A DNA stretch of 64,000 nt from Priestia megaterium NBRC 15308 = ATCC 14581 (lineage in GTDB: Bacteria; Bacillota; Bacilli; Bacillales; Bacillaceae_H), in assembly GCF_000832985.1 (NCBI RefSeq), contig NZ_CP009920.1:124001-188000 (forward strand), written 5' to 3'. The translations under genes and the position numbers were made by a program. The notes beneath the pieces are model-generated. The model was not told the origin of the DNA. It saw nothing but the letters and a program-made list of their open reading frames with translations, and made no database searches. Below are positions 1 to 7,027 of the stretch, one piece after another. The first letter of the stretch is position 1. The number at the start of each line of letters is the position of its first letter.

Positions 1-1
1 C

Positions 2-274
2 GGCCATGAAAAGCAAGGCATTGAAAACTGGAAGCTGTTTGTGAAAATGGTGTTTAAAGAAAATGCTGATATTAAGCATATGTTCGAAGGCTGGAAAGCA
101 GTTGAAGGTACAGATAAGTTTGAAACGCCTTGGGCAGTATGCGGAAAACGTGCGTCTGGCAGCGTCTTTACTCAAACGGGAAAAGATATTGCTAAGTTAG
201 ATAAAAACGGGAAGATCAGTTATTTAGAAAACGTACCTGATGACACAAACATGTTTGATACGTATAAAAATTAA
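2..274 (+). CDS. NTF2/SnoaL-like protein, 3' part only
   Basis: The reading frame is open from the window edge, so the 5' part is missing and the first Met seen is internal. The visible ~90 residues (GHEKQGIENWKLFVK... to FDTYKN) look like the C-terminal half of a small alpha+beta-cone NTF2-like protein, with an aromatic WAVCGKRASG strand and a GKDIAKLDKNGKI hairpin. This is a fold-level guess; no catalytic residues can be assigned and the substrate is unknown. A hairpin terminator follows directly. Confidence 0.5.
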   Translation, partial: GHEKQGIENWKLFVKMVFKENADIKHMFEGWKAVEGTDKFETPWAVCGKRASGSVFTQTGKDIAKLDKNGKISYLENVPDDTNMFDTYKN

Positions 275-281
275 TATGGAG

Positions 282-313
282 AAAAGAAGGGCTATATGGG
301 CCCTTCTTTTTTT
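282..313. terminator. Bidirectional terminator
   Basis: A/G-rich arm and GGGC, loop, GCCC and T-run. It lies between two convergent genes and can serve both. Confidence 0.8.
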
Positions 314-1136
314 ACGGAGCAAATCCCTCTTGAGAAAGATAAATCATCGAAGAAGGATAAAATTTTTCAAAATAACGAATGGCTTTGATATGAATGTCTT
401 TGTCATACCAGTCTAGGAAACCGTGCTGCTCAAATAGTTCCGGCATCCCTAGCCTTTTTGAGGTTTTCCCTAAGGAACCGTCTCCTAAGTACATGGTATC
501 AATACAAATCCGGTCCATCATTCCTTCTATTTTTTCAGGAAATTCAGGCGTGAAAGGAAGCATTGGAGCAATGGTTACTTGCGTTGAAATTCCGCTTTCT
601 TTTACTTTTTTTAACGCGTTCATACGAAGTTTCATCCCCGGAGCATAAGGAGAAAAAATTTGTTTTACATCTTCTCGGTCTGTTTCCACAGTCATCGATA
701 CACGAAGATCACATACGTTTTGAAGCTGTAAAAGCAAATCAATATCTCTCATCACAAGGGGCGACCTTGTTTGAATCAATAAAAAATCAGGCGGATGATT
801 GATCATCGTTTCTAAAAGGGCACGTGTGATGCCTGCTTTGCGCTCAGCAGGCTGATAGGGATCTGTCGCTGAAGACATAAAAATGCGCACCGGCTGTTCT
901 TTTTTTCGGAGCTTTTGTATTTCTTTTTGATAGACTTCGACTGCGTTGACTTTCAGCTCTAGCCATGTCCCCCACTCCATCTCTTTAAAACGCTGAATTG
1001 GCAGCTCTCGCACGTAGCAAAATTTGCAGGAAAATGCACATCCAGCATACGGATTTAAACTATGAGTATAACCTGATGCCAAAAAGCCGGTCGCTTTTGT
1101 TAAAATACTTCTCGAAATGACGTCTTTTTCGTTCAT
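312..1136 (-). CDS. Radical SAM protein (SPL/Rv2578c-like)
   Basis: 274-aa radical SAM enzyme. The cluster motif CAFSCKFCY (Cys33, Cys37, Cys40, spacing CX3CX2C) would bind a 4Fe-4S cluster that cleaves S-adenosylmethionine. The following IFMSSATDPYQPAE segment is typical of the spore-photoproduct-lyase-like branch, but the protein is shorter than SplB and its substrate is unknown. A TTG start at 1157 is possible, but the ATG at 1136 is preceded by AGAGGTGATAAAG, so I chose it. It is monocistronic and ends in the shared terminator. Confidence 0.85.
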   Translation of the reverse strand: MNEKDVISRSILTKATGFLASGYTHSLNPYAGCAFSCKFCYVRELPIQRFKEMEWGTWLELKVNAVEVYQKEIQKLRKKEQPVRIFMSSATDPYQPAERKAGITRALLETMINHPPDFLLIQTRSPLVMRDIDLLLQLQNVCDLRVSMTVETDREDVKQIFSPYAPGMKLRMNALKKVKESGISTQVTIAPMLPFTPEFPEKIEGMMDRICIDTMYLGDGSLGKTSKRLGMPELFEQHGFLDWYDKDIHIKAIRYFEKFYPSSMIYLSQEGFAP

Positions 1137-1180
1137 CTTTATCACCTCTTTGTTCAAAAATTATATCAAGCTTATAAATG

Positions 1181-1210
1181 AAAAAACTACTTTCCTGATG
1201 GAAAGTAGTC
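1181..1210 (-). terminator. Terminator of the 39-aa gene
   Basis: On the - strand GACTACTTTCC, loop ATCA, GGAAAGTAGT and a T-run: an 11-bp stem, typical Rho-independent signal directly downstream of the ORF at 1229-1348. Confidence 0.8.
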
Positions 1211-1228
1211 CTATATGTTTTCAACTCA

Positions 1229-1348
1229 TCAACTTTGGTTTTCTTTCTTTTCGCTTGTCGTTTCAAGTAAAGAGGTTAAATATGAATTTAACTCAAATTG
1301 GTCCTTTTCAATAAAATCAGATAATACCGGCTGCTCTTCTTTTCTCAT
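1229..1348 (-). CDS. Small hypothetical protein, 39 aa
   Basis: Reads MRKEEQPVLSDFIEKDQ... to ...KKENQS. It is charged, hydrophilic and without a membrane segment. It has a strong ribosome binding site (AAAAGGAGTGGAGAAAG before ATG) and its own perfect terminator, which together make it a convincing gene despite its size. It lies divergently about 220 bp from the second gas vesicle operon. No family is recognised and a link to gas vesicles is only positional. Confidence 0.65.
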   Translation of the reverse strand: MRKEEQPVLSDFIEKDQFELNSYLTSLLETTSEKKENQS

Positions 1349-1572
1349 CTTTCTCCACTCCTTTTGTTTTTTATGTATGTGTTTTCATTCATCAATGGAT
1401 AAAAGTAATGTACTTAACTCTACCCGTATTAAAACAAAAATAATCATGGTATTTTATACTATTTTTTAATTTATGCACGTTTTATTTGTATATTTTTTAC
1501 AATATCACGCACATTAATAGCAAGATTAGCAAACGTATATATTTTACTATGCAACATGAGAGGAATTTCATC

Positions 1573-1851
1573 ATGACGATTAACAAATCAAACGATTGTT
1601 CTAGTCTAGCTGAAGTAGTTGACCGCATCTTAGATAAAGGCGTGGTAATTGACGTATTCGCTCGTATTTCCGTTATTGGTATTGAATTAATTACCATCGA
1701 AGCTCGAATCGTTATTGCCAGTGTGGACACTTGGCTGAGGTATGCCGAGGCAGTTCGGCTGCTTCATAATGAAAGAGAAGATTTTCTTTCTTCGAATAAC
1801 GGCGGAAAAAAACTTGAACAGCTAAACCTTTTACAAGATTTAGATTTATAA
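1573..1851 (+). CDS. gvpA2: Gas vesicle structural protein GvpA paralogue (cluster 2)
   Basis: 92 aa. Residues ~10-65 ([14 protein letters not shown]...TWLRYAEAV) carry the full GvpA signature: helix 1, two beta strands around a turn, helix 2. It is about 80% identical by eye to the GvpA and GvpB of the main cluster, with changes in usually invariant spots (VIDVFAR for VIDAFAR; AVRLL for AVGLL) and an unrelated C-terminal tail ending LLQDLDL. ATG 1573 follows GAGAGGAATTTCATC; the longer upstream frame has no RBS and leaves the family alignment. First gene of the compact operon; it could be the shell protein of a second vesicle type or a minor shell component. The 220 bp upstream are AT-rich with no clear promoter match. 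Confidence 0.93.
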   Translation: MTINKSNDCSSLAEVVDRILDKGVVIDVFARISVIGIELITIEARIVIASVDTWLRYAEAVRLLHNEREDFLSSNNGGKKLEQLNLLQDLDL

Positions 1852-1874
1852 ACTCATAAAGGTGGATTAGAGAA

Positions 1875-2138
1875 GTGAAAGTAGCCGAAATCATGGAATC
1901 CGTGACTGATTTTTTTAAAGAACACGTTGCTCCTCCTCACCGAATTATTTCGTATGAATCGATTCAAAATGGAGGATGGAAAATAACACTTGAGGCATTT
2001 GAAGAACAGGAGTATATGAGGCGCTATGCAAAAGATGAACTGCTTGGTATCTATGAAGTGCTGGTCAATAAGCAGCATAACATCACGTCTTTTTCACGCA
2101 CCAGCCTGCGCTATCGAAGCTCTCCAGCAGAGAAGTAA
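1875..2138 (+). CDS. gvpR2: GvpO/GvpR-family gas vesicle protein (cluster 2)
   Basis: 87 aa, co-linear with GvpR of the main cluster: DFFKEHVAPPH, then a GGWKITLE strand, EEQEYMRRYAKDE and LRYRSS at the end. In haloarchaea the GvpO family is needed for vesicle formation; its biochemical role is unsettled. The start is a GTG at 1875 behind AAAGGTGGATTAGAGAA, 23 bp after gvpA2. Here it follows gvpA2 directly, whereas the main cluster has gvpP, gvpQ and gvpB between. Confidence 0.9.
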   Translation: MKVAEIMESVTDFFKEHVAPPHRIISYESIQNGGWKITLEAFEEQEYMRRYAKDELLGIYEVLVNKQHNITSFSRTSLRYRSSPAEK

Positions 2139-2161
2139 GCTGATTATTTTAATGGAAAGGA

Positions 2162-2932
2162 ATGAAACAGAAATCAATGAGTGAAGAAACGGGCATTTAT
2201 ATTTTTTGCAGTATTCCCGCCACCGAGGCGCATACGTTTGGCAGCGTCACGATTGATCAGCAAGAAAGAGCTACTTTTACCATTCATTACCGAGATGCAG
2301 CTATAGTGGCTGCTGCCTTTCCTCTTAAAATTTACCATCCTACAAAAGAGAACGTCACAGCGCACCAGCAGGTGATTTCCAAAGTAATGAATGAGCATGA
2401 TTCGGTCATTCCAATCAGCTTTGGCAACGTGTTTCATAGTCAGCAAGATGTTGAAATGCTGTTAGAAAACTTATATCCACAGTTCGCCTCTCTTTTCCCA
2501 CAGTTAAAAGGAAAAATAGAAGTCGGACTAAAAGTAATTGGGAAACCGGACTGGCTGAAACAAAAAGTGAATCAAGATTCTTCTTTGCAGCAAGTACGAA
2601 ACCAGCGTTCTGCTAGTGCTGATTTTTATAAACAAATTGCGCACGGAGAAACAGCTCAGAAATTCTTTTTAAAGCTTCAGCACGACTGTAAAAAAGAGCT
2701 GTATCAACATTTAGAACCGATAGCTGAAGCGTCGAGACTCAACCCTCCTATTGTCGAAACAATGCTTTTGAACGCTTCTTTTTTAATTGACCGAGAAAAA
2801 GAAGCAGCGTTTGATGAACGTGTAAATGACCTGTATGAAAAATGGAAGCACAAAGCAGATTTTAAATACTCAGGACCGTGGGCTGCTTATAACTTTATCA
2901 ATATTCAATTAAAAGTAGAAGAGAATGTATGA
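2162..2932 (+). CDS. gvpF2: GvpL/GvpF-family gas vesicle protein (cluster 2)
   Basis: Up to 256 aa, matching main-cluster GvpF along its length: TGIYIF start, IPISFGNVF, KGKIEVGLKVIGKPDWL, ...TMLLNASFLIDRE, and the C-terminal SGPWAAYNFINI. The two-domain GvpL/F family binds GvpA and is thought to act in early assembly. Start is uncertain: ATG 2162 lies almost against GGAAAGG, while the in-frame ATG 2177 fits the start of the paralogue (MSEETG / MSETNETG) but sits far from the RBS. The TGA overlaps the next ATG (ATGA), implying translational coupling. Confidence 0.92.
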   Translation: MKQKSMSEETGIYIFCSIPATEAHTFGSVTIDQQERATFTIHYRDAAIVAAAFPLKIYHPTKENVTAHQQVISKVMNEHDSVIPISFGNVFHSQQDVEMLLENLYPQFASLFPQLKGKIEVGLKVIGKPDWLKQKVNQDSSLQQVRNQRSASADFYKQIAHGETAQKFFLKLQHDCKKELYQHLEPIAEASRLNPPIVETMLLNASFLIDREKEAAFDERVNDLYEKWKHKADFKYSGPWAAYNFINIQLKVEENV

Positions 2933-3186
2933 TTCATAAACTGCTGCTGTCTCCTGTCACGCTCATTGTTAAAGTTGGGAAAAAAATCAAAGAAGAAGCG
3001 GATAAGGAACTGTATGATGTTTCTTTTATTCAGCAAAAAATCGTTCATCTTCAAATGATGTATGAGCTTGGAGAAATACCAGAAGATGCATATATGGAAA
3101 AAGAAAAAGAACTGCTGCTGAGATATGAAGCTGCAAAGGAATATGAATTGAAAAGATGGGAATCAATGACGAAGAAACAAAAGTGA
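2929..3186 (+). CDS. gvpG2: Gas vesicle protein GvpG (cluster 2)
   Basis: 85 aa, the length of the family. N-terminal hydrophobic stretch (LLLSPVTLIVKVGKKI), then a long alpha-helical charged region with LQMMYELGEIPEDAY, the family's best conserved block. Overlaps gvpF2 by 4 bp. GvpG is an accessory assembly protein that interacts with GvpF/L-type proteins in haloarchaeal studies. Confidence 0.92.
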   Translation: MIHKLLLSPVTLIVKVGKKIKEEADKELYDVSFIQQKIVHLQMMYELGEIPEDAYMEKEKELLLRYEAAKEYELKRWESMTKKQK

Positions 3187-3195
3187 GGTTAAAAG

Positions 3196-4020
3196 ATGGA
3201 AAAGCTCATTTATTTATATGGTCTAGTTCCAACCGAAGAAGCTAAGGAAATGCCCTTTCCTTCACTTGAAGGCATGGATCAGAACAATCCTATCTATGCT
3301 CTTTACTTTAATGACATTACCGCATTTGTATGCGACTTGCCAAGCGATGAGTATTCGGAAGAAATGCTGAAAGAAAAGATCGAGCACGATATGAAATGGC
3401 TGCAGGACAAAGCCATGCATCACCATGAGATTCTTCTTTTCTTACAAAGTCACTACACGCTTCTTCCCATGAAATTTTGTACGGTCTACAAAAGCAAGGA
3501 TAGCTGTCAAAAAAGTATTGCTGATAACAAACAAAAAACCCTCTCTTCTCTTCAGCTTTTAAAAAGATCTGAAGAATGGAATATAAAAGTATATGCCCAT
3601 ACGAATTCTTTAAAGAACTATCTGCTAACGAACAATGAAACGATCCAAAAGAAAAAAGAAGAAATAAATACGCTGCCTCCAGGCAGGCAGTTTTTTGAAC
3701 GTAAAAAGATAGAAAGGCTGATCGAAGAAGAAACAGAAAAAGAACAGCTGTCGCTTTGTGATCACTTGCACAGTGAGATAAGCCCCTACGCCGCTTACCA
3801 CACAATCAAAAATAACTGGAGTCAAAAAATAACCGGCGAGAGCTACAGCATGTGTTGGAACAGCATCTACCTTCTTTCAAAGAACAATGTAGAATCGTTT
3901 TTAAAAGCCATTAGCGACAAGCAAACGTTTTATAGTGAAATGGGACTGAACATCGAAGTAACGGGACCATGGCCTGCTTATCATATCGACACTCTGCGCT
4001 CGGAGAAAGATGCGGGATGA
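3196..4020 (+). CDS. gvpL2: Gas vesicle protein GvpL (cluster 2)
   Basis: 274 aa, second GvpL/F-family member of the operon. It begins LIYLYGLVPTEEA, has the MKFCTVYKSK block near residue 95, PGRQFFERKKIE near 160 and ends with VTGPWPAYH, all shared with main-cluster GvpL. GvpL is proposed to be a hub binding several accessory Gvp proteins. RBS AGTGAGGTTAAAAG precedes ATG. Its stop overlaps the gvpS2 start (ATGA). Confidence 0.93.
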   Translation: MEKLIYLYGLVPTEEAKEMPFPSLEGMDQNNPIYALYFNDITAFVCDLPSDEYSEEMLKEKIEHDMKWLQDKAMHHHEILLFLQSHYTLLPMKFCTVYKSKDSCQKSIADNKQKTLSSLQLLKRSEEWNIKVYAHTNSLKNYLLTNNETIQKKKEEINTLPPGRQFFERKKIERLIEEETEKEQLSLCDHLHSEISPYAAYHTIKNNWSQKITGESYSMCWNSIYLLSKNNVESFLKAISDKQTFYSEMGLNIEVTGPWPAYHIDTLRSEKDAG

Positions 4021-4268
4021 CATCGCTGCGAAAACAAACGCTGGAGCAAAAGGACATCGCCCTCATTGATATATTAGATGTGATCCTCGATAAAGGAATT
4101 GCCATTAAAGGTGATTTATTGATTTCAATTGCCGGAATTGATTTAGTCTATCTTGATTTGCGGGTATTGATTTCTTCTGTAGAAACGCTGATAGGCTCTC
4201 ATGATCGTCAAATCATTTCTTCTCAGCAGCTTGAACAGGAAACGGAGGCGTTGCGAAATGGAAAATAA
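4017..4268 (+). CDS. gvpS2: GvpS (GvpA/J/M-like minor protein, cluster 2)
   Basis: 83 aa. Core DIALIDILDVILDKGIAIKGDLLISIAGIDLVYLDLRVLISS is nearly identical to main-cluster GvpS and shows the GvpA fold. ATG 4017 is chosen because it overlaps the gvpL2 stop, follows CGGAGAAAG and aligns with the paralogue; the longer frame from 3969 lies within gvpL2. The C-terminus is about 12 residues shorter than the main copy, so the overlap with gvpK is 11 bp here against 47 bp there. Confidence 0.92.
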   Translation: MTSLRKQTLEQKDIALIDILDVILDKGIAIKGDLLISIAGIDLVYLDLRVLISSVETLIGSHDRQIISSQQLEQETEALRNGK

Positions 4269-4542
4269 CCTCAAACGAAACGGCCGCATTGAGCTGAGTG
4301 CGGAAAATGCTGAACAAGGCCTAGCGCAGCTTGTTTTAACCGTCATTGAATTACTGCGGCAGCTCATTGAAAAACATGCGATTCGCCGAGTGGACAGCGG
4401 AAACCTGACGGACGCTCAAATCGAAGATCTGGGCATGGCGTTGATGAAGTTAGAGAACAAAATGGAGGAGCTAAAATCAGTGTTTAACTTTACAAATGAA
4501 GATTTAAATATTGATCTAGGTCCCCTAGGAAAAGTGCTATAA
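4258..4542 (+). CDS. gvpK2: Gas vesicle protein GvpK (cluster 2)
   Basis: 94 aa, same length as the main-cluster copy. It contains AEQGLAQLVLTVIELLRQL, RRVDSGNLTDAQIEDLG and ends in DLNIDLGPLG. GvpK is essential for vesicle formation in several systems. ATG 4258 has GGAGG eight bases upstream and overlaps gvpS2. Confidence 0.93.
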   Translation: MENNLKRNGRIELSAENAEQGLAQLVLTVIELLRQLIEKHAIRRVDSGNLTDAQIEDLGMALMKLENKMEELKSVFNFTNEDLNIDLGPLGKVL

Positions 4543-4556
4543 CAAGGAGTGAAAAA

Positions 4557-4874
4557 ATGGCGGCGGAACATAACGGGCATCTGGGCACCATTGTAGAAGT
4601 ATTAGAAAAAGTATTAGATAAAGGTCTTGTTATTGCTGGAGATATTAAAGTGCAAATTGCTGATGTTGAACTCTTAACAATCAAAATCCGGCTGCTTGTC
4701 GCTTCTATTGATAAAGCAAGAGAAATTGGCATGGACTGGTGGGAAACAGACCCTTACCTATGTTCAAAAGCAAATCAGTCTTATCAAAAACTCCAGGCGG
4801 AAAATAACAGTTTAACCCAGCAAGTGGCATCTTTAACGCAGCGAATTCAAGATGATTTGCTTTCGCTTGATTAA
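4557..4874 (+). CDS. gvpJ2: Gas vesicle protein GvpJ (GvpA-like, cluster 2)
   Basis: 105 aa. GvpA-fold core (IVEVLEKVLDKGLVIAGDIKVQIADVELLTIKIRLLVAS) followed by the GvpJ-specific AREIGMDWWETDPYL and a leucine-heptad tail (LQAENNSLTQQVASL). GvpJ caps or nucleates shells in current models. RBS CAAGGAGTGAAAA before ATG. It is the last recognised gvp gene of the operon; the helical tail is longer than in the main copy. Confidence 0.93.
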   Translation: MAAEHNGHLGTIVEVLEKVLDKGLVIAGDIKVQIADVELLTIKIRLLVASIDKAREIGMDWWETDPYLCSKANQSYQKLQAENNSLTQQVASLTQRIQDDLLSLD

Positions 4875-4906
4875 CAGCTCACTTTATATAAGGAGGAATA
4901 ACAAAC

Positions 4907-5035
4907 ATGAATCCTGAACAAAAATCTACGCTGTCTCCTATTTCACAAGAGCAGCAAAGCCCCGATACTCAGCTAACGGAAAAAGAAGAGCGTATGCCGG
5001 AGTATACGCATACTTCGCTTAATCCAGATTCATAG
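4907..5035 (+). CDS. Small hydrophilic protein, 42 aa, last gene of gvp cluster 2
   Basis: Frame MNPEQKSTLSPISQEQQ... to ...TSLNPDS, rich in Gln, Ser, Pro and Glu, probably disordered. An ideal RBS (AAGGAGGAATAACAAAC) precedes it. It lies 32 bp after gvpJ2 and directly before the operon terminator, so it should be co-transcribed. It resembles neither GvpT nor GvpU, which hold the equivalent place in the main cluster. No family recognised. Confidence 0.7.
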   Translation: MNPEQKSTLSPISQEQQSPDTQLTEKEERMPEYTHTSLNPDS

Positions 5036-5039
5036 AACC

Positions 5040-5072
5040 AAAAGAGAAATGCTTCGGCATTTCTCTTTTTAA
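5040..5072 (+). terminator. Terminator of gvp cluster 2
   Basis: Perfect stem AAAGAGAAATGC with a TTCG tetraloop and T-run; ends the compact gas vesicle operon. Confidence 0.92.
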
Positions 5073-5180
5073 TGTTTCTATACTTTTCTTCATTACTCAT
5101 GACATTGAAACAAATGGAGGTAAATACAATGAACATAGCGAATGAGTACCATTATCTATCAATGACAAAGGAGAACGAGC

Positions 5181-5705
5181 ATGAAGGAAAAAGCATTTGG
5201 AGTAGTCTATGCTCTTTTAACGCTGTTCATTTTAGGTGCCTGCAGTACCGAAGACGTTGTGACAAATAATTCAGATCCAAAAGTTTCTGTTTCTACTACA
5301 GTTAAACCGCTGACGAAAAAAGAATTTAGTGAAGTTGGAACATCAGGGTTAACAAGCTCTTCAAAAAAAGATTTTCACACAGTACACATGATCCTTACTT
5401 TACGCGGCACGGATTACCTGTCGAATATTCAAGTTAAGCTACCTAACTATAAAGAAGCTTTTAATAACATCAAAGACGATCAGCAAATAAGATATTGGTT
5501 TGGCAGCGGTGCAGATAAAGAGCAAGAAAATAAAAACATCTATACAAGAGAATTTGTCCTTTATACGAAAGGCTTAACCGATAAGCAAATTAAAGAAATT
5601 TTATCAGCAGCTAAGGTAAAGACGTCCTGGGTGGTAAAGGATACACAAGCGAAGGATCAATCTGAATTTGCTGCTGGTAAAAACATAAAATTTGAAGCAA
5701 AATGA
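5181..5705 (+). CDS. Lipoprotein of unknown function
   Basis: 174 aa. Residues 1-21 form a lipoprotein signal peptide ending in the lipobox LGAC, so the mature protein should be lipid-anchored on the outer face of the membrane. The rest is soluble, with a basic SSKKDFHTVHMILTLRG segment and a YTREFVLYTKGLTDKQIKEI segment; no family is recognised. ATG 5181 follows AAAGGAGAACGAGC. Single gene with its own terminator. Confidence 0.85.
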   Translation: MKEKAFGVVYALLTLFILGACSTEDVVTNNSDPKVSVSTTVKPLTKKEFSEVGTSGLTSSSKKDFHTVHMILTLRGTDYLSNIQVKLPNYKEAFNNIKDDQQIRYWFGSGADKEQENKNIYTREFVLYTKGLTDKQIKEILSAAKVKTSWVVKDTQAKDQSEFAAGKNIKFEAK

Positions 5706-5723
5706 GAAATGCATCAATTAGCA

Positions 5724-5755
5724 AAAGCCCCCTTTATTAAAAGAGGGCTTTCTCT
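5724..5755 (+). terminator. Terminator after lipoprotein gene
   Basis: AAAGCCC ... GGGCTTT hairpin with a T-rich 3' flank. Confidence 0.7.
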
Positions 5756-5846
5756 TATTATATGAAGAACGACTACCTTGTCACCTGCAGCTAAAGGTTT
5801 GGATTTGAGGCCTGACTTTGAGAATGCAGCATATTTTCTAAGCTAT

Positions 5847-6287
5847 CTATCCGTTATAAACGCTAGCGCATGTTCCGGGCTTTGGCTCGTAGTAACAGTG
5901 ATTTTTGTATTGACCAGAAGCGGGTTGACCGTACCAGGTTGGAGGGCATGGAGCGGATGGATTAAAGTACCACAGTGCATATTTCCCCGGGTGTTCTCTC
6001 CAATAATCCAAATTCTTTTTGGCTAACCTTTTTTCAACACCTCTTGCTCTTTGATAAAATACGTTTCCTTTTTGAACAGCTTCGAACGAATAGTTGCCTC
6101 CCTGTACCTGATAAATAACTTGCGGAACGGATCTTAAATTCTTGAAATCTAAACAGTTTGCTTTAAGACGATTTACAATGACATTTCCAACATACAGCAT
6201 TCCTTGTTTTCCTTCGCCTTCAGCTTCTGCTCTCATCATCCTTGCCATTAAAGCAACGTCTGAATCTCGATAATTTACTCTTGGCAT
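5847..6287 (-). CDS. cwlJ: Spore cortex-lytic cell wall hydrolase CwlJ
   Basis: 146 aa, the length of B. subtilis CwlJ, consisting only of the Hydrolase_2 domain. It starts SDVALMARMMRAEAEGEGKQGMLYVGNVIVNR, the catalytic-Glu region of the SleB/CwlJ family, and ends with WYFNPSAPCPPTWYGQP and Cys-containing CYYEPKPGTC. CwlJ degrades cortex peptidoglycan during Ca-dipicolinate-triggered germination and is held in the coat with GerQ; gerQ is not seen nearby. RBS TTGGGGTGAAAAA before ATG. No signal peptide, as expected. Confidence 0.92.
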   Translation of the reverse strand: MPRVNYRDSDVALMARMMRAEAEGEGKQGMLYVGNVIVNRLKANCLDFKNLRSVPQVIYQVQGGNYSFEAVQKGNVFYQRARGVEKRLAKKNLDYWREHPGKYALWYFNPSAPCPPTWYGQPASGQYKNHCYYEPKPGTCASVYNG

Positions 6288-6418
6288 TTTTTCACCCCAA
6301 AAATATACTATGAAAAAAGGACGCTCTTGATGTCACTGTCCCTAAAATAACAATAGCTGGATGTTAAATACACGCTGAGCACACTGACACTGCAGAAAGA
6401 GTTTTTATTACGAAAAGC

Positions 6419-6937
6419 TTATTCTTTTTCATAATAAAGCTGAGCAATTTGCCCGTACTGTTTTATATCGGTAAGCTTCAAGTTCATTTCGGGAATTTCT
6501 CGTTTAAACAGCGGAATACCAGCCCCAAGCAAAACGGGAATGATCGATATAATAAATTCATCCACCCTCTTTTCTGTTAAGAAATCAGCGAGAATGTCAG
6601 CGCCTCCCACCAGCCATATTTTTTTAGTTTCTTGACTGAGGTTGTTGAGAAATGACGCCACGCTTTCGTTTATAAACTCGACATATTGATCTTTTCCTTG
6701 AGCTGAGCGGCTAAACACGTAGCACTTTTTATCGAGATACGGAAACTCAGGTGTGAGCTTCAGCACGTGGTCGTACGTAGCTTTTCCCATAACGACCGCA
6801 TCACACGTTTGATAAAAATCTTCGTAGCCGTTGTCTCCCTCTCCTTCTACGCTTTCCAGCCAGTCAATCTCTCCGTTTTCTCTTGCAATATATCCGTCTA
6901 AGCTTGCCGCAATATATACGACGATTTTTTTCTTCAT
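6419..6937 (-). CDS. Dihydrofolate reductase-like (RibD C-terminal domain) protein
   Basis: 172 aa. KIVVYIAASLDGYIAREN at the N-terminus, VVMGKATYDHVL near 50 and WLVGGADILADFL near 115 are the nucleotide-binding motifs of the RibD_C/DHFR-like family (YwjB, YyaP type). The physiological substrate is unknown. Start set at ATG 6937, with GGAG eight bases upstream, rather than the upstream TTG 6955. Divergent from the WYL regulator at 7028, about 90 bp apart; such pairs often regulate one another. Confidence 0.88.
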   Translation of the reverse strand: MKKKIVVYIAASLDGYIARENGEIDWLESVEGEGDNGYEDFYQTCDAVVMGKATYDHVLKLTPEFPYLDKKCYVFSRSAQGKDQYVEFINESVASFLNNLSQETKKIWLVGGADILADFLTEKRVDEFIISIIPVLLGAGIPLFKREIPEMNLKLTDIKQYGQIAQLYYEKE

Positions 6938-7027
6938 TCCCTTTTCTCCTTTCAACTTTACTGTTTCTGTATGATATCATCTTAATACGACACTTTTTGT
7001 CATATTAAAAGAAAAAGGTGAAAATAA

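Noticed and set aside
3317-3825. 162-aa and 66-aa antisense ORFs over gvpL2
   Set aside because: Phe/Cys-rich shadow of Lys/Glu codons; gvpL2 is clearly real.
5072-5269. 65-aa ORF before the lipoprotein gene
   Set aside because: Runs out of frame into the lipoprotein start; the RBS supports the ATG at 5181.
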